A DNA stretch of 64,000 nt from the NCBI GenBank assembly GCA_019637585.1, contig JAHBVL010000004.1:124001-188000 (forward strand), in the 5' to 3' direction. The notes under the pieces were generated by a model. That model saw only the letters and a program-made list of their open reading frames with translations. It did no database searches and had not been told where the DNA came from. Source of the stretch: Thermomicrobiales bacterium (GTDB lineage: Bacteria; Chloroflexota; Chloroflexia; Thermomicrobiales; UBA6265). Position numbers and translations under genes: made by a program. Positions 25,592 through 34,240 of the stretch are shown here, one piece after another. How positions within the stretch are numbered: position 1 is the stretch's first letter; each line of letters opens with the position of its first letter.

Positions 25592-26596
25592 TCAGCCGCT
25601 CAGGCGGTTGGAATCCGAAGAGAAGTCCGGCGTTGGCGCGCCGGTCTTTTCATGTGCGGACTGCGCGACATTGGCGCGTCGCGATCCGTCGGGATTCCGG
25701 TTCTCATTCATGGCATCACCTCCTTTCCTGATCCCTGGTCGAACCGGCAGGGCGCCACTACCAGGCGCCGGCCGGAAGGCGGAAGTCGCTGCCGGATCCC
25801 CGGCCAGCGCGAGAATGTGACGTTCTGTTATCGGACCCGATGCCAGCCCGTTCTCTTCGATGGCCAGGCGGGCCAGGCGGACAATGGCGCCGGGATTCCC
25901 TCCGGCCAGCCGTGCCAGCTCGAAACCGGCGTCCTGCGAAAGAACCGTGTCGGGAAGGCAACCGAAAGACCGCAACCGGTGCGCCGCCAGGGCGGCGCCA
26001 TCGGTGTCGCTCAATGGATTGAGGGCGTAGTGCAGCGTCACCCGGCGAGCGAGATTGCGCTTGCGGTTCACCCGGTCGAGCAGATCGGGTTCTCCCAGCA
26101 GGAGCACGCTCAAGGGCGCCGTCGGTGACGCAGTGGTCACCAGAGTGCGAATCACCTCCAGCTGCGTTCCGGTGCGGCGATGGGCATCGTCCACGATAAT
26201 CGTTGCCGATCTCCCGCTTCCGGCCAGCGACCCGGCCCAGCTCAACAGCTCGGTAGTCAGCTCGAGACCGGTGCGACCCTGCGGGCGCTGCCCGGTCGCC
26301 GTGATCAGTGATTTCAGGAAACGGACGTCGGTCGTGGTTTCGTCGACCGGTCCGGCGATGACCGGCGCGATGGTTGGCGGAAGCGTTTCGGCGGCGACGG
26401 CAACCAGCATCGATTTGCCCATGCCTGTCTCGCCGGCGATCAGAATCAGCACACCGGGTGTGGCCAGCAGCGACAAACGGTTCAGGGCATCCTGGTGCCC
26501 GAGCGACGGATAAAACGCGCTGGTTGGCGCGTCCGGACCGAACGCGTCGAGCGCGGTGGAGAGATCGTGCGGTTGGATGATGCGAGGTTGACTCAC
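25592..26596 (-). CDS. ExeA/TniB-like AAA ATPase
   Basis: A 334-residue AAA+ protein. Walker A is LIAGETGMGKSML (about residues 52-64) and Walker B is SATIIVDDAHRR. Further on, VLLLGEPDLLDRVNRKRNLARRV and the LNPLSDTDGAALAAHRL region match the ExeA/GspA, TniB and MuB-like group (sensor-1 and following helices). Such ATPases load or target partner proteins on DNA or the cell wall. The GTG start overlaps the MerR stop (GTGA), so the genes are coupled. The last ~55 residues are polar and disordered. Next to a DnaA-I-like protein, a helicase-loader-type role is a reasonable inference. Confidence 0.82.
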   Translation of the reverse strand: MSQPRIIQPHDLSTALDAFGPDAPTSAFYPSLGHQDALNRLSLLATPGVLILIAGETGMGKSMLVAVAAETLPPTIAPVIAGPVDETTTDVRFLKSLITATGQRPQGRTGLELTTELLSWAGSLAGSGRSATIIVDDAHRRTGTQLEVIRTLVTTASPTAPLSVLLLGEPDLLDRVNRKRNLARRVTLHYALNPLSDTDGAALAAHRLRSFGCLPDTVLSQDAGFELARLAGGNPGAIVRLARLAIEENGLASGPITERHILALAGDPAATSAFRPAPGSGALPVRPGIRKGGDAMNENRNPDGSRRANVAQSAHEKTGAPTPDFSSDSNRLSG

Positions 26597-26910
26597 CGGC
26601 CGATTTTCTCCCTGATGTCTCGAAGCGCGACGCCATTGCGCCGGGCATCGACGATCTCTCGCAGAAGGGAGACCTCCTGCTGGTCGAAGAGGAGATAGCC
26701 GCTTTCGGTCCGGGCTACGGGCCGGACCAGTGATTCGCGGATATAGAAATCGAGATGCGTGCGCGACAGCCCGGTCGCGGCTCGCACGTCGCTGGTCATA
26801 TAGAGCCGAACGGGTGCGGAAGACGGCGATGCCTCAACCGGCCGCTCGTCCGCGGACGGCGGGACCCATTCTGTTCGATACTCGGCACGACGCTGCGGGT
26901 GCTCGGCCAT
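26593..26910 (-). CDS. MerR family DNA-binding protein
   Basis: A 105-residue protein with a MerR winged HTH in its C-terminal two thirds (RLYMTSDVRAATGLSRTHLD, then VRPVARTESGYLLFDQQEV and LLREIVDARRNGVALRDI). There is no effector domain, only a ~33-residue polar N-terminal extension. It is the first gene of the three-gene operon and could regulate it or help the ATPase and initiator-like proteins bind DNA. AGGGGGA precedes ATG 26910. Confidence 0.82.
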   Translation of the reverse strand: MAEHPQRRAEYRTEWVPPSADERPVEASPSSAPVRLYMTSDVRAATGLSRTHLDFYIRESLVRPVARTESGYLLFDQQEVSLLREIVDARRNGVALRDIREKIGR

Positions 26911-27365
26911 GTCTGGTGCGTCCCCCTGCTACGGGTATCAAGGAAATGCCAGACGCATTTGGCACGGCGCATCCGCTCGCGATACGCGTACTCTGCAACT
27001 GCATAGTGAAAGCGTACTTGCCAACGAGACAACTGTAAATTGTACGTACACCACTGTTACCGCATACGTTTATGTGACTGGAGTCAAAATACCGGCAAAT
27101 GCTACGAAATTGGGGTAATTTCGTAGCACCCCGCGTGTGTCAAGCAGCCGCCTAGGAACCTTGTTCTCGGCAGGAAAACGGAACCGGTATTCCCATCCAT
27201 GCGTCTAGAAAGGGGAGACGTCCGTTCTCACCAGACATATCGAGCGTCAGGCAAAGGGTCGTCACCGCTATACTTTGCGCGGGAATCCGGCAATGCCCGA
27301 TCTCCCATCCCGCACGATGACAGAATCCCCGCTTCGCTGAGCTCCAGTTAGGATCTGCCAGCCGC
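26911..27365. other. AT-rich intergenic region with a perfect 12-bp inverted repeat
   Basis: This 455-bp gap separates the divergent MerR operon and a plus-strand gene. From about 26985 to 27125 the sequence is visibly richer in A/T than its surroundings and contains GTACGTAC and several TTTA/AAAT runs. At 27100-27128, TGCTACGAAATT and its exact complement AATTTCGTAGCA flank GGGGT. There is no T-tract, so it is not a normal terminator; operator, recombination site or origin element are the options. A TATACT -10-like box (27269-27274) may serve the plus-strand gene. Confidence 0.5.
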
Positions 27366-28433
27366 ATGGAACCACGACCATCTCGTCCGAACCGAACACC
27401 ATCCTCCGCGTCGCGCAGCGCCCGAACGCCCTGGGTTCCGCCGGAAGGCGCCGATGACCTGACGGCGCCCCGCACCGCTGAGATCTACGGATCGACCGCC
27501 CCCGCCAGCAGCGGCCCAAGCGGTGGTCCATGGTATGGGCCGCGCGGCAGTCTCGGACCGGAACCACCCGAGTACCGAGCCACCAAGCCTCCCATGCCCA
27601 TCAAACCTCGCGGTGAGCGGGGCAATCGCTGGCTGCGCTACCTCCTTGGCGCGGTGCTCCTGGCGCTGGCTGTGGGCGGAACGGCGTTCGCCATCACCTG
27701 GTTCCTGGATGACGATGACGATCCGGATGGCGGGCAAGTGGTGGCGCAGGCCACCGCCACGGCGACCGCTGAGGCGGATTCCGGCGCCACGCAAACGCCC
27801 GAGACCCTTGCCGAACCAACAGCCACGAGCGCGGCTCCTCCCGAACCTTCTCCGACCGCCCAGCAAGCGGAGACGCCGGAGCCGACCGAAGAAGCCGCTG
27901 TGCCAGCACCGACCGAGGAGAGTGCCGGTTCGGCCGGCGAGTCGTCTGGCGATGTCACGGCGGAAGACTTTCTCCCAGCCGCGACCGACCTCGACGGCAC
28001 GTGGGAGGTCCAGGCGGAAGGGTTTCGCACGCAAGCAGAGGTTGGCGAAGCGCTCGGTGAAGGTGGCGAGGATGCGCTCCTCCAGTTCGGCTGGCAGGAA
28101 AACGCCTATCGCGATTTCGGACGCGAAGCGGGCGATGCCGAGACCTTCTTCATCTCCGTCAGCGTGCATCGCTTCGACTCGTCCGATGGTGCAAGTCAAG
28201 GACTGACCTACTTCTCCGACGTGCTCGCGGCCAGTGGTCTCTATCAGGACGCAGCCGTGGTCCAGATCGGCGACGCCTCCGTGGCGATGGAAGGATCGCA
28301 GAACGGCGCCAACCTCTACGCCCTCTACGTGCTCGACGGCAATTTCATGATTCGGTTCGGCGGATCATCGCTCACTGGCGACCCGGCTCCGTTTGTCGAC
28401 GCCGTCGCCGAGCACGTGGTCAGCGGGTCCTGA
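27366..28433 (+). CDS. Single-TM surface protein with Pro-rich N-terminus and acidic Pro/Thr stalk
   Basis: A 355-residue protein. It has a Pro/Arg-rich cytoplasmic segment (1-88), one TM helix (about 89-112, YLLGAVLLALAVGGTAFAI), a low-complexity Ala/Thr/Glu/Pro stalk (120-200) and a C-terminal domain (about 200-355) starting with FLPAATDLDGTWEVQAEGFR. The layout fits a membrane-anchored extracytoplasmic domain. No catalytic motif or family recognised. It lies ahead of the restriction-modification operon but has no evident link to it. Confidence 0.72.
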   Translation: MEPRPSRPNRTPSSASRSARTPWVPPEGADDLTAPRTAEIYGSTAPASSGPSGGPWYGPRGSLGPEPPEYRATKPPMPIKPRGERGNRWLRYLLGAVLLALAVGGTAFAITWFLDDDDDPDGGQVVAQATATATAEADSGATQTPETLAEPTATSAAPPEPSPTAQQAETPEPTEEAAVPAPTEESAGSAGESSGDVTAEDFLPAATDLDGTWEVQAEGFRTQAEVGEALGEGGEDALLQFGWQENAYRDFGREAGDAETFFISVSVHRFDSSDGASQGLTYFSDVLAASGLYQDAAVVQIGDASVAMEGSQNGANLYALYVLDGNFMIRFGGSSLTGDPAPFVDAVAEHVVSGS

Positions 28434-28513
28434 GTCGCCAGTGCAGAATTCCGAACCCCCACCTCCCTGGGCTAAACTGACGCGATCTCAGATTCAGGAA
28501 GGTGGGGGGGGAC

Positions 28514-30601
28514 TTGGATCACGCGCAGCATTCGCAGCTGGTCAATTTCATCTGGGGCATCGCCGACGATGTCCTCCGCGATGTCTATGTCAAGGGCAAG
28601 TACCGGGACGTCATCCTGCCGATGGTCGTCATCCGCCGTCTCGACACCGTTCTCGAACCGACGAAACTCGCCGTTCAGGAGACAAACACCCGGCTCGATG
28701 CGGCCGGCCTCGTCAACAAGGACGCCGCGCTCCGCCAGGCGGTCGGACAATCCTTCTACAATACCTCCGTCTTCACCCTGAAATCGTTGCTCGACACCCC
28801 AAGCCAGCTCGAACCGAACTTCCGCGCCTATCTCGACGGTTTCTCTCCAAACGTGCAGGAAATCCTTGACAAGTTCGAGTTCCGCAATCAGATTCCCCGC
28901 CTCACCCAGCATGATGTGCTCGGCAACTTGTTGGAGAAGTTCCTCGACTCGCGGATCAATCTCGGTCCCAAACCGGTTCTCAATGCCGACGGCAGTGTCA
29001 AGCTCGTCGCACTCGACAATCACGCCATGGGCACGATCTTCGAGGAGCTGATCCGCCGCTTCAACGAGGAAAACAACGAGGAAGCCGGCGAACACTTCAC
29101 GCCGCGCGACGTCGTCCAGCTGATCGCCCGTCTCATCTTCATGCCGATCGCCGACCGGATCGAATCGGGCACCTATCTCCTCTACGACGGCGCTTGCGGC
29201 ACCGGCGGCATGCTCACTGTTGCCGAGGAAGCCCTTCAGGAGCTCGCCGCGCAGCAGGGCAAGCAGGTCTCCACCCATCTCTACGGGCAGGAGGTCAACT
29301 CCGAAACCTACGCCATCACCACCGCCGACCTCTTGCTCAAGGGCGAAGGAGAGGAAGCCGACAACATCAAGTACGGCTCCACTATCTCCGCCGACGCCTT
29401 CCCCGTCCGCGACTTCGACTTCATGCTTTCCAATCCGCCTTACGGCAAGAGCTGGTCAGGCGATCTCGACAAGCTCGGCGGCAAGAAAGGCATCAAGGAT
29501 CCCCGCTTCATCGTCAGTCATGGCGACATTCCGGAAATGAGCCTGATCACCCGCACCAGCGACGGCCAGATGATGTTTCTGGTCAACAAGCTGCACAAGA
29601 TGAAGCAGAACACCCCGCTGGGCAGCCGCATCGCCGAGGTGCACAACGGTTCCGCCCTCTTCACCGGCGATGCCGGTCAGGGCGAGAGCAATATCCGCCG
29701 CTGGATCATCGAAAACGACTGGCTGGAGGCAATCGTCGCGCTGCCGATGAACATGTTCTACAACACCGGCATCGCCACCTATATTTGGGTGCTCACCAAC
29801 CGCAAACCGGAGCACCGCCAGGGGAAAGTGCAGCTGATCGACGCCACCAAATGGTTCCGCCCGCTGCGCAAGAACCTCGGCAAGAAAAACTGCGAGCTCG
29901 GTCCGGACGACATCGACCGCATCGTCCAGACCTACCTCGCCTTCGAGGAAACCGGTGAGAGCAAGATCTTCCCCAACGAGCAATTCGGCTACTGGAAGGT
30001 CACCGTCGACCGCCCCCTCACCCTCCCCGGCATCGACCCCACCCGCGCGTACTCAGCCAAAGAGATCAAATCCCTAAAAGACTCGCATCGCGAATCCGTA
30101 GCGTCGCCATTTATGGCCACTTCCCGAGACAACAACGGTGACCCCGAACTCACCCACCTTCGTCATTCCGATCCCCCACACCGTCATTCCGAGCCTGTCG
30201 AGGAATCTCTTGCCGCAGCAACCGCCGCAGCGGCCCACCCCGTCATCCGCAAAATCCACAAACCCGGAACCATCGCCCCTGACCCACTCCACGGACTCTT
30301 CGCCCACGACATCGACGGCAAACCCTGCATCGTCGAATATGAACCCGACACCGACCTCCGCGACACCGAGCAAATTCCGCTCCTCGAACCGGCCGGCATC
30401 GCCGGATTCATCGAGCGCGAAGTCTGGCCCCACGTCCCCGACGCCTGGGTCGACCCTGCCAAAACCCAGATCGGCTACGAAATCTCCTTCACCCGCTACT
30501 TCTACAAACCAGCCCCCCTCCGCACTCTTGAGGAAATCCGCGCCGATATACTGGCGCTGGAGCAGGAGACCGAGGGGTTGTTGATGGAGATCGTGGGGTA
30601 G
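28514..30601 (+). CDS. hsdM: Type I restriction-modification system, DNA methyltransferase subunit
   Basis: A 695-residue N6-adenine methyltransferase. The N-terminal helical HsdM domain starts HSQLVNFIWGIADDVLRDVY. SAM-binding motif I is DGACGTGGML (from residue 225) and catalytic motif IV is NPPY (from residue 307). A C-terminal extension includes residues ~550-567, encoded by a dispersed palindromic repeat (RHSEPVEESL), where the protein looks unconserved. The start is probably TTG 28514 with AAGGTGG upstream; an in-frame GTG at 28502 overlaps that site. A TAAACT box (28473-28478) may be part of the operon promoter. First gene of a six-gene operon. Confidence 0.93.
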   Translation: MDHAQHSQLVNFIWGIADDVLRDVYVKGKYRDVILPMVVIRRLDTVLEPTKLAVQETNTRLDAAGLVNKDAALRQAVGQSFYNTSVFTLKSLLDTPSQLEPNFRAYLDGFSPNVQEILDKFEFRNQIPRLTQHDVLGNLLEKFLDSRINLGPKPVLNADGSVKLVALDNHAMGTIFEELIRRFNEENNEEAGEHFTPRDVVQLIARLIFMPIADRIESGTYLLYDGACGTGGMLTVAEEALQELAAQQGKQVSTHLYGQEVNSETYAITTADLLLKGEGEEADNIKYGSTISADAFPVRDFDFMLSNPPYGKSWSGDLDKLGGKKGIKDPRFIVSHGDIPEMSLITRTSDGQMMFLVNKLHKMKQNTPLGSRIAEVHNGSALFTGDAGQGESNIRRWIIENDWLEAIVALPMNMFYNTGIATYIWVLTNRKPEHRQGKVQLIDATKWFRPLRKNLGKKNCELGPDDIDRIVQTYLAFEETGESKIFPNEQFGYWKVTVDRPLTLPGIDPTRAYSAKEIKSLKDSHRESVASPFMATSRDNNGDPELTHLRHSDPPHRHSEPVEESLAAATAAAAHPVIRKIHKPGTIAPDPLHGLFAHDIDGKPCIVEYEPDTDLRDTEQIPLLEPAGIAGFIEREVWPHVPDAWVDPAKTQIGYEISFTRYFYKPAPLRTLEEIRADILALEQETEGLLMEIVG
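30161..30211. repeat. REP-like repeat read in frame within hsdM
   Basis: CGTCATTCCG occurs twice (30161 and 30182), the second continuing as AGCCTGTCGAGGAATCTCT. It matches the dispersed element at 3.27 kb. It keeps the hsdM reading frame open. Confidence 0.7.
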
Positions 30602-30634
30602 TCGGGTCATACACTGAGGAATCAAGGTGACTGC

Positions 30635-31228
30635 GTGAACAGATCGCGCGTACGAGAACTCCACTACATCACGCCGATTTCCAACATTCAGTCAATTCTT
30701 GAGCATGGAGTCCTCTCCCATTCCAGAGCAAGGAATTACGAGCACCAGTCGGTCGCGAATCCGAGTGTTCAAGCGCAACGGGCACGCGTTGCCTTACCTG
30801 GCGGCCGGAATTTGCTGAGCTACGTCAACCTCTATTTCGATGCCAGGAATCCAATGATGTACACCATGAAGGAAGATCATGAATCACTCGCTGTACTACG
30901 AATCGATCCATCCGTCTTGGAACTGCCCGGGGTGATGATCACGGATGGAAATGCAGCACGTGGCCTGACAAGGTTTTCCCCGCCGACAGACGATGGGTTT
31001 GCCTTGATCGACGAGGGTGTTGTCTTTGCTGCATACTGGACGCATTCCGATCTGCAGATTCAGGATGAAAGAAAACGGGTGCGGTGCGCGGAAGTGCTGG
31101 TGCCCGATTGCGTTCCCCCTGCGTACATCAAGGGCGCTCACGTATCGTGCCAATCGTCGTATGCTTCACTTGAAGCGACCGAATGTGGCATACTGGCGAC
31201 TGTACTAGAACGTTTGTTCTTTCGTTGA
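30635..31228 (+). CDS. darT: DarT-type DNA ADP-ribosyltransferase toxin
   Basis: A 197-residue protein matching the DarT (formerly DUF4433) pattern: LHYITPISNIQSILEHGVLS at residues 9-28, a basic QAQRARV segment (Arg49/Arg51), LSYVNLYFDARNPMMY (61-76), ITDGNAARGLTRF (102-114) and CAEVLVPD with the expected catalytic Glu at 153. DarT enzymes attach ADP-ribose to thymidine in DNA, blocking replication, and act in anti-phage defence. The GTG start at 30635 has AAGGTG upstream. It lies 33 nt after hsdM and 20 nt before its antitoxin gene, in the usual toxin-antitoxin order. Confidence 0.9.
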   Translation: MNRSRVRELHYITPISNIQSILEHGVLSHSRARNYEHQSVANPSVQAQRARVALPGGRNLLSYVNLYFDARNPMMYTMKEDHESLAVLRIDPSVLELPGVMITDGNAARGLTRFSPPTDDGFALIDEGVVFAAYWTHSDLQIQDERKRVRCAEVLVPDCVPPAYIKGAHVSCQSSYASLEATECGILATVLERLFFR

Positions 31229-31248
31229 GCTTGATCAGGAGCAGGGCA

Positions 31249-32385
31249 ATGATCGAGGTCAAGATTGGGGATTTGCTCGAATCCCAAGCGCAAACGCTCG
31301 TGAACACTGTCAATTGCGTGGGCGTCATGGGAAAGGGGATAGCACTCAGTTTTCGCGAGCAGTTCCCTGAGATGTACAAGGATTACGCCGACCGGTGCGC
31401 GCGGGGCGAAGTCAGACTGGGCGAACCGTATTTGGTCCGGCAGCTGATGGGACCGTGGGTGCTCAACTTCCCGACTAAGGATCACTGGCGCTCGGTTTCG
31501 CGCATTGAAGATATCGAAGCAGGACTGGAGTTTCTCGAGCGTCACTACCAGGAGTGGGGCATTGCCTCGATTGCAGTGCCGCCGCTTGGCTGCGGCAATG
31601 GCAAGCTCGAATGGCGGGAGGTTGGACCGCTCATCTATCGTAGCCTGAAACGCATGGAAATCCCGGCGCAACTGTTTGCACCGTTGGGAACGCCGGAATA
31701 TGAACTTGACCCGGCGTTTCTCAACGGCTCGATGATTCCATTCTCCGTTGGTCATTCAGCGGCTGATCTTGCGGCGACGCAGCCGGGGTGGTTCGCGCTT
31801 GTCGAGATCGTCAAGCGACTCAGCGATCAGCCTTATCACTGGCCAATCGGCCGAACCGTATTTCAAAAGATAGCGTACGTGGCGACGGCGATGGGCATTC
31901 CAACGCAACTGCGATTCAGACGAAACAGCTACGGGCCCTTTTCCGAGGATTCGAAAAACATGCTTTCCCGGCTGGTGAACAGCCAGCTGATGGCCGAGCA
32001 GCCCGATGGCGTCCGCTTACGCATCACGATTGGAGCTGGCTACGAGTCCGGCAAGCAGCGAGCCGCTGAAAAGATCGCGGAGTGGGACCGGACGATCGAC
32101 CGAATCGTAGACCTCTTCATGCGGGTTCGCACAGCGGACGACGCTGAGATCGTGGCTACAGTGATGTTCGTGACCGATGAATTGAGCGCGGCTCAGGACT
32201 CGGTATCCGAGCTCGACGTGCTGGAGTCGGTGCAGGATTGGAAGAAGCGCAGACGCATTCCACTTGATCCTGCGGTGGTGGCGGAGACGATTCGCAGTCT
32301 TGCCGCGCAGCAATGGATCAAGGTCGTGCCTAGCGAAGAATTGCCCATCGCCGATCCATTCGAGCTTGTCGTGCACGCCCGCTAG
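31249..32385 (+). CDS. darG: DarG-type macrodomain antitoxin
   Basis: A 378-residue two-domain antitoxin. The N-terminal macrodomain (about 1-155) shows IGDLLESQAQTLVNTVNCVG, VMGKGIALSFREQFP, LNFPTKDHWR and VPPLGCGNGKLEW, the DNA-ADP-ribose hydrolase signature of DarG. The C-terminal part (~170-378) has GRTVFQKIAYVATAMGIPT and NSYGPFSEDSKNML, typical of the DarG toxin-binding domain. Full family length, so both hydrolase and sequestering functions appear intact. ATG 31249 follows AGGAGC. It ends 6 nt before hsdS. Confidence 0.92.
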   Translation: MIEVKIGDLLESQAQTLVNTVNCVGVMGKGIALSFREQFPEMYKDYADRCARGEVRLGEPYLVRQLMGPWVLNFPTKDHWRSVSRIEDIEAGLEFLERHYQEWGIASIAVPPLGCGNGKLEWREVGPLIYRSLKRMEIPAQLFAPLGTPEYELDPAFLNGSMIPFSVGHSAADLAATQPGWFALVEIVKRLSDQPYHWPIGRTVFQKIAYVATAMGIPTQLRFRRNSYGPFSEDSKNMLSRLVNSQLMAEQPDGVRLRITIGAGYESGKQRAAEKIAEWDRTIDRIVDLFMRVRTADDAEIVATVMFVTDELSAAQDSVSELDVLESVQDWKKRRRIPLDPAVVAETIRSLAAQQWIKVVPSEELPIADPFELVVHAR

Positions 32386-32391
32386 CCTTCG

Positions 32392-33750
32392 ATGATAGGC
32401 CCGATTCAGCGGCATTCAGAGTACAAGGACTCGACCATCTCATGGCTGGGCGAGATTCCTTCCCATTGGCAAGTTCAACGAATCAAATCGCTCGCGGACG
32501 CGATCATCGGAGGATCGACTCCAAGCAGTAACGAGCGGAAATATTGGGACGGCGAGATAGTCTGGGTAACCCCGCAAGACATCAGTCGTTCTCTGCGGTT
32601 GCGCCGGTCACGTCGGACCATCACACAGGAAGGTCTGGAGTCTATTTCGGCCATGGTCGTACCTGCAGGGAGTCTGGTGCTCAGTTCAAGAGCTCCAGTT
32701 GGCAACGTTAGCATCGCGGAAGTGCCGCTCGCGACGAATCAGGGTTGCAAGGCAATCGTTCCGAACAAAAGCCAAGTCGATTCTGAGTTCCTTCTTGTCC
32801 TATTGCCATTACTGAAGAACAGCCTCAACAGCGTCTCTTCCGGTTCGACGTTTGTTGAATTGTCAGCAACGCAGCTGGGAGATACCAGACTCGCAGTCCC
32901 GCCCCTCGACGAGCAAGCCGCCATCGTCAAATACCTCGCCCACGTCGACGACAAGATCAACCGATTCATCCGCGCCAAGCGACGCCTCATCGAGCTCCTG
33001 AACGAGCAAAAGCAGGCCCTGATCCACCAGGCGGTCACCAAAGGTCTCGACCCGAATGTGCCGATGAAGGACTCCGGCGTCGAGCGGCTGGGCGAGATTC
33101 CAGCGCACTGGAATCTAAGGCCGCTTGGAAGGTTCATTGTGCTTCAAAGAGGAATCGACATTACTAAGGACCAGCAAGTTGAAGGCGATTTTCCGGTCAT
33201 CTCGTCAGGAGGTGTCTCTTCATTTCACAATTCGGGAACGTCGAAGGGTCCAGGTGTCCTTTTAGGTCGGAAGGGCTCTGTTGGGACCGTTCACTACTCA
33301 CCAGGTCCCTATTGGGCGCACGACACGACGTTGTGGGTGCGAGAGTTTGGACAGAATCACCCGCGGTTTATCTACTACCTTCTACTAAATCTCGACTTGA
33401 AGCGTTTCGACACTGGGTCGTCCAATCCAACCATCAATCGGAACATCGTCCACACTGAACTTGTTGCAGTCCCTGATTTCGCTGAGCAGGCTGAGATTGC
33501 CTCAGAGGTCGACGGCAAGCTAGAAGCAATCGCAAACGGGGTCGAGAAATCGCAAAAGGAAATCGACCTACTCCGCGAGTACCGGACGAGGTTGGTTAGC
33601 GACGTGGTCACCGGCAAGCTCGATGTGCGGGAAGCCGCAGCGCCGTTGCCGGAGATCGAAGCCGAATTCGGTAGTTCGGACGACGAAATCGACCCAGTCT
33701 CGGATGAGGAAGACGCAGAGGAGGATGTGAATGACAGAAATTCGACCTGA
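32392..33750 (+). CDS. hsdS: Type I restriction-modification system, specificity subunit
   Basis: A 452-residue protein with two target-recognition halves, each starting with the same cue: SWLGEIPSHWQVQRIKSLA (about residue 17) and ERLGEIPAHWNLRPLGRF (about 230). Each TRD is followed by a conserved helix (PPLDEQAAIVKYLAHVDDKI; ...EQAEIASEVDGKLEAI). The two TRDs set the bipartite DNA target. The acidic C-terminal tail (EIEAEFGSSDDEID and beyond) is unusual. It shows locally lower GC than hsdM/hsdR, as expected for exchangeable TRDs. No clear ribosome-binding site; it may be coupled to darG. Confidence 0.92.
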   Translation: MIGPIQRHSEYKDSTISWLGEIPSHWQVQRIKSLADAIIGGSTPSSNERKYWDGEIVWVTPQDISRSLRLRRSRRTITQEGLESISAMVVPAGSLVLSSRAPVGNVSIAEVPLATNQGCKAIVPNKSQVDSEFLLVLLPLLKNSLNSVSSGSTFVELSATQLGDTRLAVPPLDEQAAIVKYLAHVDDKINRFIRAKRRLIELLNEQKQALIHQAVTKGLDPNVPMKDSGVERLGEIPAHWNLRPLGRFIVLQRGIDITKDQQVEGDFPVISSGGVSSFHNSGTSKGPGVLLGRKGSVGTVHYSPGPYWAHDTTLWVREFGQNHPRFIYYLLLNLDLKRFDTGSSNPTINRNIVHTELVAVPDFAEQAEIASEVDGKLEAIANGVEKSQKEIDLLREYRTRLVSDVVTGKLDVREAAAPLPEIEAEFGSSDDEIDPVSDEEDAEEDVNDRNST

Positions 33751-34240
33751 GGAGAAGCACCGCGAATTCATGCGCCGGACTCTGGAAAACCTCGCATTCA
33801 TCCACGAGCATCGCGGACCCGATGGACCATACGAAGTCACACAGCTCGTGAATTCGTTTCTCGGCGCAATGGTGCATCCGTGGGAACGCATGCGCTTCGC
33901 GCAGTTTGCAAGATTGAGTGATGTAACTATCGCGGAAGCGAAAGGTCTGGGCTTGCCAGTCTTCCAGACGGACCTTACGGCTTCAGATGAACCCCGGAAC
34001 TATCGCGAAATGTTCAGATTCGTTCGCAATGCATTTGCGCATGACAACATTGAGTTCGAGAATAGAGATGGCGAGATCGTCGGTATTACCCTCGAGAATT
34101 GCGGTTCGCCGTTCTGGCGTGGAACTGCGACCTTGAAAGACATGAGTGACCTTCTTCAGACATTCGATGACTTCGCCAATGACCGAAGACCGCTCCACAG
34201 GGACAAGCACACACCATTAATTGCCTATGCCGCCGACTGA
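33731..34240 (+). CDS. HEPN-motif protein embedded in the type I RM operon
   Basis: A 169-residue helical protein. FRFVRNAFAHDNIEF carries R99-x4-H104, the HEPN RNase signature, and the N-terminal region (RRTLENLAFIHEH ... VTQLVNSFLGAMVHPWE) resembles the pEK499-p136-type HEPN family. HEPN proteins are usually metal-independent RNases in defence or toxin-antitoxin systems. It overlaps hsdS by 20 nt and hsdR by 14 nt, so it is translated as part of the operon. No separate antitoxin gene of the MNT type is present. Role as an RM accessory or back-up toxin is inferred. Confidence 0.75.
   Translation: MTEIRPEEKHREFMRRTLENLAFIHEHRGPDGPYEVTQLVNSFLGAMVHPWERMRFAQFARLSDVTIAEAKGLGLPVFQTDLTASDEPRNYREMFRFVRNAFAHDNIEFENRDGEIVGITLENCGSPFWRGTATLKDMSDLLQTFDDFANDRRPLHRDKHTPLIAYAAD

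Noticed and set aside
30074-30664. Minus-strand ORF over the hsdM 3' end
   Set aside because: Antisense to hsdM, with a Val/Gly/Asp-biased composition and no motif.
31138-31755. Minus-strand ORF across the darT/darG junction
   Set aside because: darT and darG show strong family motifs on the plus strand; this frame has none.
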